Shown piece after piece: positions 56,296 through 64,000 of a DNA stretch of 64,000 nucleotides. Origin of the DNA: Streptomyces violaceusniger (GTDB taxonomy: Bacteria; Actinomycetota; Actinomycetes; Streptomycetales; Streptomycetaceae); assembly GCA_005405945.1 (NCBI GenBank), contig BJHW01000001.1, positions 2,294,001 to 2,358,000 on the forward strand. Reading direction: 5' to 3'. The translations under genes were made by a program, and so were the position numbers. The notes under the pieces were generated by a model. It was not told the origin of the DNA. It did no database searches and worked only from the letters and a program-made list of their open reading frames with translations. Every line of letters starts with the position of its first letter. Position 1 is the stretch's first letter.

Positions 56296-58709
56296 TCAGG
56301 CGGGACGGACCACATACGTGGCGCCCGCGTTCGCGGTGAAGGCCGCGACCCCGGCTCCGGCCGGGTGGTGGCGACGGGTAGGTCCCCGGAGGTCACCCGC
56401 ACGTCCTTCGCCGTGCGCAGGCGTGTCGGGCCTCCGGCCCGGGCCCTCAGCCGCGCCTCGCTCAGCGCACCGCCCGTCCAGCTGACGTCCACCTCGAAAC
56501 CGCCCCGCGCCAGCAGGCCCCGCACGCTGCCGTCCGGCAGGTTCGGCGGGAGTGCGGGCAGCAGGTGCAGCTCGTCATGCTGGCTCTGCAGCAGCCATTC
56601 GGTCACTCCGGCGCAGGCGCCGAAGTTGCCGTCGATCTGGAACGGCGGGTGCAGGTCGAAGAGGTTGGGGGCGGTGCGCTCGGGGGTGAGCAGATCGGTG
56701 AGCAGCTTGTAGGAGCGGTCGCCCTCCTGGAGCCGCGCCCAGAAGTTGATCTTCCAGGCCAGCGACCACCCGGTCCCGGCGTCACCGCGCTGTACGAGGG
56801 TGGTGCGCGCCGCGGCGAACAGGTCCGGGGTGCGCGTCCGGCTGATCTGGTTGCTCGGATGCAGCCCGTACAGATGGGAGACATGGCGGTGCTGCTGCTC
56901 GGGGGCGCCCGCGTCCCAGTCCTGCTGCCACTCCTGGAGCTGGCCCCGCGCGCCGATCTTCATGGGGGCGAGCCGTCCGCGCGCGGCGAGCACCTGGTCC
57001 CGGAAGGCGGCGTCGGTGCCGAGGAGGTCGGCGGCCGAGGCCACGGCGCCGAACAGGTCGCGCAGCAGCTGCGTGTCCATCGTCGGCCCGGCGCACAGCG
57101 AGCCGCCGCCCCCGTCGTGGTGGGCGTTCTCCGGGGAGACGGAGGGGCAGGTGACCAGCGCGCCCGTGGTCGGGTCGGTCACCAGCGCGTCGAGGAAGAA
57201 CTCGGCCGCGCCCTTGAGGACGGGATAGCGCGTCCGCAGCTTCGCCGTGTCGCGGGTGTAGCGGTAGTGCTCCCAGATGGCCATGGACAGCCACGCGCCA
57301 CCCATCGGCCACATGCCCCAGAAGGCGCCGTCGACGGGCGCCGTGCCGCGCCAGGCGTCGGTGTTGTGGTGGGTGACCCAGCCGTCCGCGCCGTACTGGG
57401 TGCGCGCCGTGGACCGCCCGGCGACGGCCAGCTCGTCGAGCAGGGCGAAGACCGGCTCCCAGCACTCCAGGAGGTTGGCGGGCGCGGCCGGCCAGTAGTT
57501 CATCTCCGTATTGATGTTGATGGTGTACTTCGAGCCCCAGGGCGGGCTCGTCAGGTCGTTCCAGATGCCCTGGAGGTTGGCCGGCTGGGTGCCGGGGCGG
57601 GACGCCGCGATGAGCAGATAACGGCCGTACTGGAAGTGCAGCTCGATCAGTTGCGGATCGCCGCCGGAGGCGAAGCGGGCGACCCGCTCGTCGGTGGGCA
57701 GGGCCGCCGCGTCGCTGGTGCCCACGTCGAGCGAGGTGCGGCGGAACAGCGCGCGGTGGTTCTCGACATGGCGACCGCGCAGCCGGCCGTACGGACTGTT
57801 CGCCGCCGGGTTGAGGTCCGCCGCCGCCCTGCCCGCCGCGTCGCCATGGGCGTTCTCCCAGTTCACATAGGTGGTGCCGATGGCCACCAGGACGGTGGCC
57901 ACGTCGGCGCCCCGGACGGTGACGGTCCCGCCCGCGCTGGTGGTGGTGCCGCCCTCGGCGAGCACCCGCACCAGCGCGCGGAACCCCACCGCGCCGGCCA
58001 CCCCGCCCGTGGCGTCGCCGGTCCCGTCGAGGGCGGCGGTGAGCGGGTCGGGCGAGGACAGGGAGGTGTGCAGCGGGCTGTCGAACGTGGCGCCGAAGGA
58101 CAGGGCGCCCTTCCTGGACGCGGACAGCCGGACGACGATGACGCGGTCGGGAGCGCTGGCGAACGCCTCGCGGGTGTACGTCACACCGTCGCGGGTGTAG
58201 GTGGTGGTGGCGATCGCCGAGTCCAGGTCCAGCTCCCGCCGGTAGCCGGACACCGTGCCGCCCGTCGGCAGCTTCAGCAGCAGGCTGCCGACGGTCTGGT
58301 ACTGGGCCTGGCCGCCGGGCACACCGAGGAAGTCGGAGTTGATCAGTGTCTCGGCCTCGGGCCACTTTCCGTCGAAGACGAGCTGCCGGATGCGGGGCAG
58401 GGCGGCCAGGCCCTTGTTGTTGTCGTATTCGTGCGGCCCGCCCGCCCAGAGGGTGTCCGCGTTGAGCTGCAGCCGCTCGGTCTCGGTCCCCCCGAACACC
58501 ATCGCGCCGAGCCGCCCGTTGCCCAGCGGCAGGGCGCTCAGCCAGTCGGCGGCGGGCGCGCGGTACCACAGCGCCAGCGGCCGGTCCGCCGCCTGGTGGC
58601 CGTGGCGCGCGGCGTGGGCGGACCCGGCGGGCAGACCGGTGGCCGCGAGGCCCGTGGTGGTCGTGGCGGCGAGGGCCATGAACTGCCGGCGCGGGACGTC
58701 GGGGGTCAC
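56296..58709 (-). CDS. GH95-family alpha-L-fucosidase-type glycoside hydrolase (frameshift near end)
   Basis: About 804 residues, Tat-exported (PRRQFMALAATTTTGLAATG). The GH95 fold is clear: N-terminal super-beta domain starting ADRPLALWYRAPAADWLSALPLGNGRLGAMVFGG, then the (alpha/alpha)6 barrel with QGIWNDLTSPPWGSKYTININTEMNYWPA, GWVTHHNTDAWRGTAP, CPSVSPEN and GDAGTGWSLAWKINFWARLQ. It releases fucose or related galactose residues from glycans. The frame breaks at the C4 run 56349-56352; one added base restores 805 codons and the tail ATYVVRPA, with the stop at 56296. GTG 58709 overlaps the stop of a 31-codon ORF. Confidence 0.88.
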
Positions 58710-58801
58710 TTGGCCACGCCCGTGGCGTAGGTGATGCCACCGAGGAGGTGCTGCCGGAAGGCGGGCTCGGGGACGGGCAGGTCGGGACGTTTCCTGTGCA
58801 C
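58706..58801 (-). CDS. 31-residue ORF translationally coupled to the GH95 gene
   Basis: GTG 58801 has GGAGG 8 nt upstream, the only good ribosome binding site before the fucosidase. The 31 residues start MHRKRPDLPVPEPAFRQHLL and end GGITYATGVAK. Its stop overlaps the GH95 GTG (GTGA), so GH95 translation should depend on it. I do not recognise a family. It may be a regulatory leader, or the tail of a lost upstream gene that acquired a start. Confidence 0.5.
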   Translation of the reverse strand: MHRKRPDLPVPEPAFRQHLLGGITYATGVAK

Positions 58802-58918
58802 GGGGAACCTCCGGGGAGAAGTGTGATTCTCAAAGGGGGTTGGGCACAGCGCGCGCCGTCGCGCCTGGGGCGCCGCACGGGTCGGTGGGCGTAAGGGGAC
58901 CGTACCGAGTCGGCCCCA

Positions 58919-58928
58919 CTTTGCAAAG
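58919..58928. promoter_or_regulatory. CTTTGCAAAG palindrome, LacI-type operator candidate
   Basis: A perfect 10-bp palindrome of the kind bound by LacI-family sugar regulators in Streptomyces. It lies 118 nt upstream of the small ORF at 58801 and overlaps a possible minus-strand promoter (TTGCAA, then TACGGT 16 nt later). No LacI gene is in the window. Confidence 0.45.
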
Positions 58929-59071
58929 CCCGTTGACAAAATCCTGTGCCGGGTCAGCGTGGTGAAGCGGACCGGGGCCGCGTACCGAGGCAGGGGGTGG
59001 GTGTGCGGCACCCCGGGGACCTGCGCATAGGCTGGGGTCCTGTCAGGACAACGGCGGTAACGGGGGACACG

Positions 59072-59923
59072 ATGCGGAAAGAGGCGGTTCGGTACCTTCG
59101 CTGTCCGTACTGCTCCGACGCCATGACGACGACCGACGGCGTGCTGCGGTGCCCGCAGGGGCACAGCTTCGATGTGGCGAAGCAGGGGTACGTCAATCTG
59201 CTGCGTGGCGCCGCCAAGTTCAGCGCGGACACCGCCGCCATGGTGGCGGCCCGTGCGGAGTTCCTGACCGCGGGCCACTACGCGCCGATCGCCGGGGCAC
59301 TGGCCGCACTGGCGCGCGCGACGGCGCCGGAGGCCACGGGCGGGGACCTCGGGTGTGTCGTGGACATCGGTGGCGGCACGGGCCATCACCTTGCCCGGGT
59401 GATGTCGGAGTTCCCGGGCTCCGAGGGGATCCTGCTCGACATCTCCAAGTTCGCCGCCCGCCGGGCCGCGCGGGCGCATCCCCGGATCAGCGCGGTGGTG
59501 GCCGACGCGTGGGACGGGCTGCCGTTCGCCGACGGTGCCGCGTCGGTGGTCCTCAATGTCTTCGCACCGCGCAATCCGGCCGAGCTGCGGCGGATTCTGC
59601 GTCCCGAGGGTGTGCTGCTGGTGGTGACGCCCCGACCGGATCATCTGCGCGAGCTGGTGGACGCGCTGGGGCTGCTGCGGGTGGGCGAGCAGAAGGACGA
59701 GCGGCTGGCGGACCGGCTCTCGGCGCGTTTCACCGAGGTGGCCCGGGAGCGGTCGCGGAGCACCATGACACTGGACCACAAGGCCGTGCCGCAGCTGGTG
59801 GGGATGGGCCCCAACGCCTGGCATCAGCAGAGCGAGCGGCTGGAGGAGCGCATCGCGCGGTTGCCCGAGCCCTGCGATGTGACGCTGTCCGTCACGCTCA
59901 CCGCGTACCGTCCGCTGGTCTGA
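59072..59923 (+). CDS. RlmA/TlrB-type 23S rRNA (guanine-N1) methyltransferase
   Basis: A 283-residue SAM-dependent enzyme. An N-terminal zinc finger (LRCPYCSDAM, LRCPQGHSFD: CxxC...CxxxH) recognises rRNA, followed by the family linker QGYVNLLRG and a Rossmann methyltransferase domain with motif I VVDIGGGTGHHLARV and ISKFAARRAARAHP. RlmA proteins methylate G745 or G748 of 23S rRNA; the latter (TlrB) confers tylosin resistance. I cannot tell the exact nucleotide, and there is no macrolide cluster here. ATG 59072 follows CGGGGGA; a TAGGCT -10 lies at 59028-59033. Confidence 0.85.
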   Translation: MRKEAVRYLRCPYCSDAMTTTDGVLRCPQGHSFDVAKQGYVNLLRGAAKFSADTAAMVAARAEFLTAGHYAPIAGALAALARATAPEATGGDLGCVVDIGGGTGHHLARVMSEFPGSEGILLDISKFAARRAARAHPRISAVVADAWDGLPFADGAASVVLNVFAPRNPAELRRILRPEGVLLVVTPRPDHLRELVDALGLLRVGEQKDERLADRLSARFTEVARERSRSTMTLDHKAVPQLVGMGPNAWHQQSERLEERIARLPEPCDVTLSVTLTAYRPLV

Positions 59924-59959
59924 CGCCCGCCCCGGCCGCCAGGGCTTCGCTCGGCGCCG

Positions 59960-60442
59960 TCAGGTCCATACGGTGTATCCGCCGTCCACGCGGATCGCCT
60001 CGATACCACTGATGTACCGGGCGCCGCAGCGGTCCTGGGGCAGGACGAGCTGGGGGCCCGCGCGGTCCAGCGGGGTGCCGTCCATGGTGACCGCGAGCAG
60101 GACGGGGGCACGGCCGAAGTCCGGGTCGATCTCGGCCCAGGACAGCAGCGCGCGGTGGCCGTCCGCGCCACGTACGGCGATCAGGAAGCGCAGCCGGTCC
60201 TTGCGCCGGGCGGGGTCGAAGCCCGGGCCGGCGGCGACCAGGACGTCGTGCAGGAACGGCCCGGTGAAGCGGTGGTGCTGGACGCCGCTGGTGGCGCAGT
60301 CGAAGCTCACCTGCGCCCGGTGCTGGGGCCAGGAGAGCAGCTCGGACACCGTCAGCCGGGCGGGGCGGGCCAGATCGCCGGTGAGGGCGACTTCCGCCAT
60401 CGGACCGGCGGCCGTACTGGCGGCTGCGAGGGAGTCACTCAC
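59960..60442 (-). CDS. Molybdopterin-dependent oxidoreductase-domain protein
   Basis: A 160-residue stand-alone fragment of the sulfite-oxidase molybdopterin-binding fold. It shows LTVSELLSWPQHRAQVSFDCATSGVQHHRFTGPFLHDVLVAAG, LLSWAEIDPDFGRAPVLLA and LPQDRCGARYISGIEAIRVDG. The Cys in SFDCATSG is at the usual molybdenum-ligand position. The canonical domain is larger, so some cofactor contacts may be missing and activity is uncertain. Genes of this size are widespread in Streptomyces. It converges with the methyltransferase gene, 36 nt apart. Confidence 0.75.
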   Translation of the reverse strand: MSDSLAAASTAAGPMAEVALTGDLARPARLTVSELLSWPQHRAQVSFDCATSGVQHHRFTGPFLHDVLVAAGPGFDPARRKDRLRFLIAVRGADGHRALLSWAEIDPDFGRAPVLLAVTMDGTPLDRAGPQLVLPQDRCGARYISGIEAIRVDGGYTVWT

Positions 60443-61071
60443 GGGCTACCACCTCCTGGAGGAGCGTTACCCGAACACCCATCCCAGGCAAACGCACATG
60501 CCGTGCCAATAGACCAAAGATCGCGCTTCTGCGAGGGAGAAGGCTCTGTTTCCCTAGTATCTGCGGCATGGCGACGTTCGACTCACCGGCGGTTCGGCGG
60601 GGTCACAGCGCGGCGTGGGCGGGGATCTCCTCGGGCCCTGGAGCCTGCAGCGCCACCCAGTCCGTCGCCCGTCACCACGGCGACATGGAGACACGCGGGG
60701 CCGGAGCCCCTGGGCGCGGGGCCGGCGGGGCCTTTGCCACGGGCGGCGAAGCGGTCGCGCATCGCGAACGCCGCCCGTACCGCCCGGGCCGCGAGCCGAC
60801 TCCAACGATGGGACGGGCAATGCCCGGTAAGCGCGAAAACATCACCCGGTGCGCCGATAGCACCACGCGATTACCCGGCGATTCCCGGGTGGACCCGGAG
60901 TTCCCGCGCCGCGCGGATCGACCTCGACCCGTGCCCCCGACCCGACCCGGACGGCCGCGGGGTTCGGCTTACCCCATTGGGAGGACGTTGGGCCGCGATC
61001 CGCCCGACAAAGGGGCACCATGCATACGAAGCCGGTCATTTCCGGCCGCTCATCCTCAGCAAGGAGTTCCC
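60443..61071. other. 629-bp region without a supported gene
   Basis: A promoter-like TAGTAT (60555-60560) ends 7 nt before an ATG at 60568, matching the leaderless pattern seen elsewhere in the window. The ORF that follows starts MATFDSPAVRRGHSAAWAG and then runs as Arg/Pro/Gly-rich sequence of no recognisable family, in frame with the small secreted peptide at 61072. It may be a decayed gene. The last 50 bp carry the ribosome binding site of the next gene. Confidence 0.4.
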
Positions 61072-61281
61072 ATGCGTATGCGGACCGCCCTGTCCACGCT
61101 CGCTCTCACCGCCGCGTCCCTCGCCGTCGGCGCGACCGGTGCCGTCGCGGAGGACGGCCCCGACACCACCGTCAACAACACCACCAGCACGACCTTCCCC
61201 GGCCTGTGCGCCAGCAACCAGTTCTCCTTCGTCACCGTCCCGGTCAATCTGGTGGGCCAGTCGGACTCCAGCTCGTGCTGA
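61072..61281 (+). CDS. Small secreted peptide, two cysteines, family unknown
   Basis: A 69-residue product. Residues 1-26 are a clear signal peptide (MRMRTALSTLALTAASLAVG, cleaved after GAVA). The mature part of about 43 residues is Thr/Asn/Ser-rich (TTVNNTTSTTF), has two Cys (FPGLCASNQF and the C-terminal residue) and a hydrophobic beta-like stretch FSFVTVPVNLVG. This recalls chaplins and rodlins in size and composition, but lacks their conserved sequences. ATG 61072 has AAGGAG 5 nt upstream. A strong terminator follows. Confidence 0.6.
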   Translation: MRMRTALSTLALTAASLAVGATGAVAEDGPDTTVNNTTSTTFPGLCASNQFSFVTVPVNLVGQSDSSSC

Positions 61282-61311
61282 CCTGCTGCGCCACGAGCCC
61301 GTGAGGAGCGA

Positions 61312-61340
61312 AAACCCCCGGCCGGCGCGGCCGGGGGTTT
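61312..61340. terminator. Perfect 12-bp stem terminator
   Basis: AAACCCCCGGCC (61312-61323) and GGCCGGGGGTTT (61329-61340) pair perfectly over a GGCGC loop. It ends the small secreted peptide transcript. Confidence 0.9.
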
Positions 61341-61464
61341 CCCGTGCCGTGAGTGGGCCATGCGGGCAGCGGCACCGACCGCCTCCACGTGTCCCACCTC
61401 ACCATCCCGCATACCGGACGGGACCCCGCACACCGCCGGGTGGTCCCCTAGGCTGGCTGCCGCA

Positions 61465-61660
61465 GCTGGTTCGCCCCGTCCGCCAGGCGGGACGCGTCGC
61501 AAGAGGGAACCCGGTGGAAATCCGGGACTGCCCCGCAGCGGTGAGCGGGAACGACCGCCGTCATACGCACTGGGCCCGGTGAGAGGGGCCTGGGAAGCGA
61601 CGGCCAGTAGGTGTCCTCCTGAGGAGGGCGCGCCCGTGAGTCCGAAGACCTGCCATCTGC
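61465..61660 (+). promoter_or_regulatory. Cobalamin (B12) riboswitch upstream of metE
   Basis: The conserved aptamer elements appear in order: AGAGGGAA, GGTGGAAATCCGGGACTG (61513-61530), CCCCGCAGCGGT, the B12-box region GACGGCCAGTAG (61599-61610) and GTGAGTCCGAAGACCTGCC (61636-61654). A TAGGCT -10 box is at 61449-61454. It lies about 180 nt before metE, which makes methionine without B12, so bound cobalamin should switch metE off. The limits are approximate. Confidence 0.92.
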
Positions 61661-61778
61661 CCGCGTACGGACCACCCGTGCGCGGACATCCCGGTGACCT
61701 CGAGGGCGGGTCGGCGAACCTGTACCAGGCGGACGACCGCGCGCCTGCCGCGCGAGGTCGTGGCGTCCGGTCCGTCAC

Positions 61779-61830
61779 CCTTCGCGCTCTCCTCCCGTCG
61801 CCGGGACCTCAGGGATTCATCTCGCGAAGG
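61779..61830 (+). promoter_or_regulatory. Possible SD-masking hairpin, expression platform of the riboswitch
   Basis: CCTTCGCG (61779-61786) is exactly complementary to CGCGAAGG (61823-61830), which includes the 5' part of the metE Shine-Dalgarno AAGGAG (61827-61832). Inside, TCCCG (61793-61797) can pair with CGGGA (61802-61806). TCTCCT (61788-61793) can alternatively pair with AGGAGA. Pairing would block translation initiation. Confidence 0.5.
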
Positions 61831-61838
61831 AGATCTCC

Positions 61839-64000
61839 GTGACCACCGACTCCGCGGCCGCGGCAGCACGGGCCACCGTGTACGGCTACCCCCGCCAGGG
61901 CCCGAACCGGGAACTGAAGAAGGCGATCGAGGGCTACTGGAAGGGCCGCGTCACCGCCGGCGCGCTGAGGGCCACCGCCGCCGAACTGCGCCGCGCCAAC
62001 TGGCGGCAACTGGCCGGGGCGGGCATCGACGAAGTCCCCACGGGCGACTTCTCGTACTACGACCATGTGCTGGACACCACCGTCATGGTCGGCGCCGTCC
62101 CCGACCGCCACCGGGACGCCGTCGCCGCCGACCCGCTCGACGGGTACTTCGCGATGGCGCGGGGCACCCAGGACGTGGCGCCGCTGGAGATGACCAAGTG
62201 GTTCGACACCAACTACCACTATCTGGTCCCGGAGCTGGGTCCGGACACGGTGTTCGCGGCCGACTCCGCCAAGCAGGTCGCGGAGCTCAAGGAGGCCCTG
62301 GCCCTCGGGCTGACCGCGCGACCGGTCCTCGTCGGCCCCGTCACCTACCTCCTCCTCGCCAAGCCCGCCCCCGGCGCGCCCGCCGACTTCGAGCCGCTCA
62401 CCCTCCTGGACCGTCTGCTCCCGGTGTACGCCGAGGTCCTGGCCGATCTGCGGGCGGCCGGTGCCGAGTGGGCGCAGCTCGACGAGCCGGCCCTGGTCCA
62501 GGACCGCACCCCGGCCGAGCTGAACACGGCCGGTCGCGCCTATCGCGACCTCGGCGCCCTCGCCGACCGCCCGAAGCTGCTGGTCGCCTCGTACTTCGAC
62601 CACCTCGGCGAGGCGCTGCCGGTGCTGGCCAAGGCCCCGGTCGAGGGGCTGGCGCTGGACTTCACGGAGGCCGCCGCAGCACAACTGGACGCGCTGGCGG
62701 CCGTCGGCGGTCTGCCCCGCAAGCGGCTCGTCGCCGGTGTCGTCAACGGCCGCGACATCTGGGTCAACGACCTGGAGAAGTCCCTGGCCACGCTCGGCAC
62801 CCTGCTGGGCCTTGCGGACCGGGTCGATGTGGCCGCCTCCTGCTCGCTGCTGCACGTGCCGCTCGACACGACGGCCGAGCGGGACATCGAACCGCAGATC
62901 CTGCGCTGGCTGGCCTTCGCCCGGCAGAAGACCGCGGAGATCGTCACCCTCGCCAAGGGCCTGGCGCGCGGCACCGGCGCGATCACCGCCGAGCTGGCCG
63001 CGAACCGGGCCGACCTCGCCTCCCGCGCCAACTCCCCCATCACCCGCGACCCGGCCGTCCGCGCCCGCGCCGCCGCGGTCACCGAGGCCGACGCCCACCG
63101 CTCCCAGCCGTACGCCGAGCGCACCGCGGCCCAGCGCGCCCACCTCCGGCTGCCGCTGCTGCCGACCACCACCATCGGCTCCTTCCCACAGACCGGAGAG
63201 GTGCGCACCGCCCGCGCCGACCTGCGCGGAGGCCGGATCGACACGGCCGGGTACGAGGAGCGCATCAGGGCCGAGATCCGGGAGGTGATCTCCTTCCAGG
63301 AGAAGACCGGCCTGGATGTGCTGGTGCACGGCGAGGCCGAGCGCAACGACATGGTCCAGTACTTCGCCGAGCGGCTCACCGGCTATCTCGCCACACAGCA
63401 CGGCTGGGTCCAGTCCTACGGCACCCGCTACGTACGCCCGCCGATCCTGGCCGGTGACATCTCGCGCCCCGAGCCGATGACGGTGCGCTGGACGGCGTAC
63501 GCCCAGTCCCTCACCGACCGCCCGGTCAAGGGCATGCTCACCGGCCCGGTGACCATGCTGGCCTGGTCCTTCGTCCGCGACGACCAGCCCCGTGGCGATA
63601 CGGCCCGGCAGGTGGCGCTCGCCCTGCGCGACGAGGTGAACGACCTGGAGGCGGCCGGAACCTCGGTCATCCAGGTGGACGAGCCCGCGCTGCGCGAGAC
63701 CCTGCCCCTGCGCACCGCCGACCGGCCCGCCTATCTGGCCTGGGCGACCGAGGCCTTCCGGGTCACCACCGGCGGCGTACGCCCCGAGACCCAGATCCAC
63801 ACCCATATGTGCTACGCCGAGTTCGGCGACATCGTCCGGGCGATCGACGACCTCGACGCCGATGTCATCAGCCTGGAGGCCGCCCGCTCCCATATGCAGG
63901 TGGCCCGCGAGCTCGCCGCCCACGGCTATCCGCGCGAGGCCGGGCCCGGGGTGTACGACATCCACTCCCCGCGGGTGCCCAGCGCGGAGGAGGCGGCCGA
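61839..64000 (+). CDS. metE: Cobalamin-independent methionine synthase (3' end outside window)
   Basis: Transfers a methyl group from 5-methyltetrahydropteroyl-triglutamate to homocysteine. GTG 61839 has AAGGAG 6 nt upstream. About 720 of the usual 760-770 residues are present. The N-terminal half begins VYGYPRQGPNRELKKAIEGYWKG and has MTKWFDTNYHYLVPEL. The catalytic half has TTIGSFPQT, LVHGEAERNDMVQYFAE, DEPALRE and the zinc-ligand segment IHTHMCYAEF. The reading frame is open to the window end. It is controlled by the upstream cobalamin riboswitch. Confidence 0.95.
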   Translation, partial: MTTDSAAAAARATVYGYPRQGPNRELKKAIEGYWKGRVTAGALRATAAELRRANWRQLAGAGIDEVPTGDFSYYDHVLDTTVMVGAVPDRHRDAVAADPLDGYFAMARGTQDVAPLEMTKWFDTNYHYLVPELGPDTVFAADSAKQVAELKEALALGLTARPVLVGPVTYLLLAKPAPGAPADFEPLTLLDRLLPVYAEVLADLRAAGAEWAQLDEPALVQDRTPAELNTAGRAYRDLGALADRPKLLVASYFDHLGEALPVLAKAPVEGLALDFTEAAAAQLDALAAVGGLPRKRLVAGVVNGRDIWVNDLEKSLATLGTLLGLADRVDVAASCSLLHVPLDTTAERDIEPQILRWLAFARQKTAEIVTLAKGLARGTGAITAELAANRADLASRANSPITRDPAVRARAAAVTEADAHRSQPYAERTAAQRAHLRLPLLPTTTIGSFPQTGEVRTARADLRGGRIDTAGYEERIRAEIREVISFQEKTGLDVLVHGEAERNDMVQYFAERLTGYLATQHGWVQSYGTRYVRPPILAGDISRPEPMTVRWTAYAQSLTDRPVKGMLTGPVTMLAWSFVRDDQPRGDTARQVALALRDEVNDLEAAGTSVIQVDEPALRETLPLRTADRPAYLAWATEAFRVTTGGVRPETQIHTHMCYAEFGDIVRAIDDLDADVISLEAARSHMQVARELAAHGYPREAGPGVYDIHSPRVPSAEEAA

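Noticed and set aside
55764..58709. A 981-residue form of the GH95 enzyme extending across the GntR remnant
   Set aside because: The extra C-terminal part is antisense Arg/Pro-rich sequence. One restored base at 56349-56352 gives the family's normal end and a stop at 56296.
59072..59923. RlmA-type methyltransferase as a macrolide self-resistance gene
   Set aside because: No polyketide or glycosylation genes lie nearby, and sequence alone cannot separate housekeeping from resistance members.

Overview
The window is high-G+C chromosomal DNA from a Streptomyces or a close relative. The signs are strong third-position G/C bias, GTG and TTG starts, long perfect hairpin terminators without U-tracts, DasR-type operators, Tat and lipoprotein signals, mycothiol-type enzymes and many leaderless promoters. 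I see no tRNA, rRNA, CRISPR array, transposase, prophage or biosynthetic cluster. It looks like ordinary chromosome with metabolic, transport and cell-envelope genes and some decayed patches.

Layout. 0.1-12 kb: purine permease, an ArsR regulator with an Old Yellow Enzyme, BNR-repeat protein, uracil-DNA glycosylase, LURP-one/scramblase-like protein, BadF-type kinase, CbiX-like protein, lactonase, HAD phosphatase, and a DacA-type carboxypeptidase. 11.5-20 kb: secreted DUF1996 protein, PBP4-type carboxypeptidase, and a two-component system divergent from an ABC/FtsX exporter. 20-26 kb: YjbQ, then a sulfonate-type ABC importer behind a short Cys-containing leader ORF, an anti-sigma-type ATPase, and a TetR/DUF418 pair. 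26-35 kb: a chitin-type LPMO with two DasR-like sites, an FAD oxidoreductase fused to TPRs divergent from an Rrf2 regulator, a DinB-like protein and a CHAT protease. 35-42 kb: flavin/F420-type oxidoreductases, sulfatase, an aconitase-YceI pair, and a Tat-exported GH43-like protein. 42-48 kb: a decayed phosphonate locus, a PPK2 / small membrane protein / PiT phosphate operon, and a membrane-anchored hydrolase. 47-53 kb: a second two-component system with an ABC-2 exporter, then dialkylglycine decarboxylase with a divergent LysR gene. 53-64 kb: hydrolase, PLP decarboxylase, a scar of truncated genes, a GH95 fucosidase with a tiny coupled ORF, RlmA-type methyltransferase, a molybdopterin-domain protein, a small secreted peptide, and metE behind a cobalamin riboswitch (metE runs off the end).

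The most important caveat is that 13 recognisable genes contain 15 frameshifts. Every one is repaired by adding back a single base, almost always in a short G or C run, and each corrected length is then a whole number of codons. This points to systematic single-base deletions in the read data rather than biological decay. I annotate these genes at full length and give each suspect site. Four features look truly degraded or cut: the PhnE remnant, the acetoacetate decarboxylase stub, the truncated GntR gene, and possibly the 629-bp gap before 61072.

Regulatory structure is the richest layer. It includes a shared ArsR motif at two promoters, DasR-like boxes, an Rrf2-sized inverted repeat, TetR- and LysR-type inverted repeats, a near-perfect 38-bp palindrome upstream of an ABC-2 exporter operon, a PHO-box-like triplet, a B12 riboswitch with a possible SD-masking hairpin, and about ten leaderless promoters with a -10 box ending 6-8 nt before the start codon.
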